NCBI GenBank assembly: GCA_023129265.1
Contig: JAGMCJ010000095.1
Location: 1 to 5,881, forward strand
Source: Thermoplasmata archaeon
GTDB lineage: Archaea; Thermoplasmatota; Thermoplasmata; RBG-16-68-12; JAGMCJ01
Reading direction: 5' to 3'
DNA length: 5,881 nucleotides
Below, piece after piece: positions 4,990 through 5,881 of the stretch. The notes beneath the pieces were generated by a model. It was not told the DNA's origin. It searched no databases and worked only from the letters and a program-made list of their open reading frames with translations. Both the position numbers and the translations under genes were made by a program. Within the stretch, counting starts at the first letter, position 1. The number at the start of each line of letters is the position of its first letter.

Positions 4990-5881
4990 CTACTCGGGTT
5001 CCCCTTCGTCTGTGTCGGATTCTTGAACACTCCGAGGCTCTTCCATCTGTTCCTCGAGTTCTTCAATCTCCGCTTCGAGCGACTCAAGCTCGTCGGGCAC
5101 GACTTCCGTCTCCGCCTCTTCTTCCAACGGCGCTTCAGGCTCGGTCACTTCTTCGAGCTCAGCAGTCTCATCGGTTGCCTCCGAAGGCACCTCTTTCGTT
5201 GCTTCCTTGCGCTTTCTGAGGATCTCCAGAGCATAGCCGATACCGAAATCCAGAGCGATCGGAACAGCGATTATCAGCACTATCGCAATCAGAAGCGAGT
5301 CCCAGCTGTTCAGCGGAGCAGCGGGATCGCCCCAACCGGCGCAACACGGAGCCCCCGAATCTTTGAAAAGAGTGAGCTTCAGCAATCCGAACCAGGGGAT
5401 CTCGCCCCTTGCCCTTCCCTCTATCCATTCCTGTCTGATAATATGTGGATCGGGGTTGCCGTTGTTGTTGTCTCCCATGGCGACAAACGCGCTTCCATTT
5501 CGGTTGCCACTGAATTGGGCGATGTAGCCGCTTATCGAAAGGGTGACGGTCACATCGGCATGGCTAACGTTGTACAGCCATATCGTGCCATCAAGCCCGT
5601 ACGGCGATGTGACGTTCGCTCCGCCCTGTGTCTTCCCGTACCAATCCACACCCACACCGAGTTCCCATTTATCACTGTCCAAATCTGGTATGTCTATGGT
5701 CCCGCTCGATTCGTTCCAATCCAAGCGGATGAGTGCACGATGAATAATGCTCTTGGCTTGGAAATCCCCGCCCTGCTTGTATATGATGACATCGCCGAAC
5801 TCACCGTATGTGCTGTATCCCGTGGCTCGACCCTCCACGTACGTGATTATGTCCGAGCTTGAGGGTGCATTCTGGACAAGG
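4990..5881 (-). CDS. Signal peptidase I, archaeal/ER type (N-terminus beyond window)
   Basis: The last 296 codons of a gene entering from the right edge are visible. The GDVIIY (visible residues 29-34), IIHRA (general-base His at 47, where bacterial enzymes have Lys) and MGDNNNGNPD (about 135-144) boxes identify family S26B, which removes signal peptides from exported proteins at the outer membrane face. The catalytic Ser and the N-terminal anchor should lie outside the window. Four sequons (56, 89, 104, 128) agree with an extracytoplasmic catalytic domain. A Cys-Cys pair (179-180) precedes a membrane span (about 195-218), followed by basic RKRK and a 70-residue Glu-rich tail predicted to be cytoplasmic. 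Part of the tail (ELESLEAEIEELEEQMEE) looks like a short coiled coil. No start codon is assigned: the GTG at 5838 lies inside conserved family sequence, and the frame stays open to the edge. The gene plausibly serves the secreted products encoded nearby, as well as the whole secretome. Confidence 0.9.
   Translation of the reverse strand, partial: LVQNAPSSSDIITYVEGRATGYSTYGEFGDVIIYKQGGDFQAKSIIHRALIRLDWNESSGTIDIPDLDSDKWELGVGVDWYGKTQGGANVTSPYGLDGTIWLYNVSHADVTVTLSISGYIAQFSGNRNGSAFVAMGDNNNGNPDPHIIRQEWIEGRARGEIPWFGLLKLTLFKDSGAPCCAGWGDPAAPLNSWDSLLIAIVLIIAVPIALDFGIGYALEILRKRKEATKEVPSEATDETAELEEVTEPEAPLEEEAETEVVPDELESLEAEIEELEEQMEEPRSVQESDTDEGEPE

Noticed and set aside
5023..5862. Plus-strand frame of 279 codons opposite the signal peptidase
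   Set aside because: The minus strand has clear signal peptidase boxes. The plus-strand product has no recognisable domains and is a shadow of the biased codons.
1..5881. tRNA, rRNA, CRISPR array, insertion sequence
   Set aside because: Both strands were scanned by eye. No cloverleaf, spaced direct-repeat array, transposase or terminal inverted repeats were found.

Overview
The window looks archaeal, most likely from an uncultivated euryarchaeon of the Thermoplasmatota type. The evidence is an Orc1/Cdc6 replication initiator, an ER/archaeal-type signal peptidase with the 'IHR' and 'GDNN' boxes, a membrane-anchored winged-helix regulator of a kind common in Euryarchaeota, PKD-repeat surface protein architecture, TATA-like promoters and strong Shine-Dalgarno sequences. 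GC is moderate, roughly 50-55% by eye. The lineage is inferred from gene style only. I see no tRNA, rRNA, CRISPR array, transposase or other mobile element.

Layout, left to right. (1) Bases 1-2322, minus strand: the first 774 residues of a large secreted surface protein that runs off the left edge with no stop. It has a signal peptide, several beta-sandwich segments, a DUF11-like segment carrying an EF-hand-like loop, and two PKD domains. (2) Bases 2323-2470: its promoter and leader, plus a hairpin/T-tract terminator for the next gene. (3) Bases 2471-2881, minus: a small secreted protein rich in Gln, Asn, Asp, His and Tyr, of unknown function. (4) Bases 2882-3002: its control region, with a perfect 14-bp palindrome, a near-identical half-site 30 bp away, and a short upstream reading frame ending in an ATGA overlap. 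(5) Bases 3003-3575, minus: a regulator with two membrane spans and a C-terminal winged helix. (6) Bases 3576-3753: a divergent intergenic region with repeated AAAGGG-type motifs. (7) Bases 3754-4986, plus: orc1/cdc6. (8) Bases 4990-5881, minus: the C-terminal part of a signal peptidase I with an acidic cytoplasmic tail, convergent with cdc6 and only 3 bp from it.

How the genes may work together: four of the five genes concern the cell surface (two secreted products, a membrane-tethered regulator and a signal peptidase). An attractive but unproven reading is that the membrane regulator controls the small secreted protein, and perhaps the surface protein, through the palindrome. The signal peptidase belongs to the general export pathway that would process both secreted products. 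The replication initiator appears to be an unrelated neighbour, although archaeal cdc6 genes often sit near an origin.
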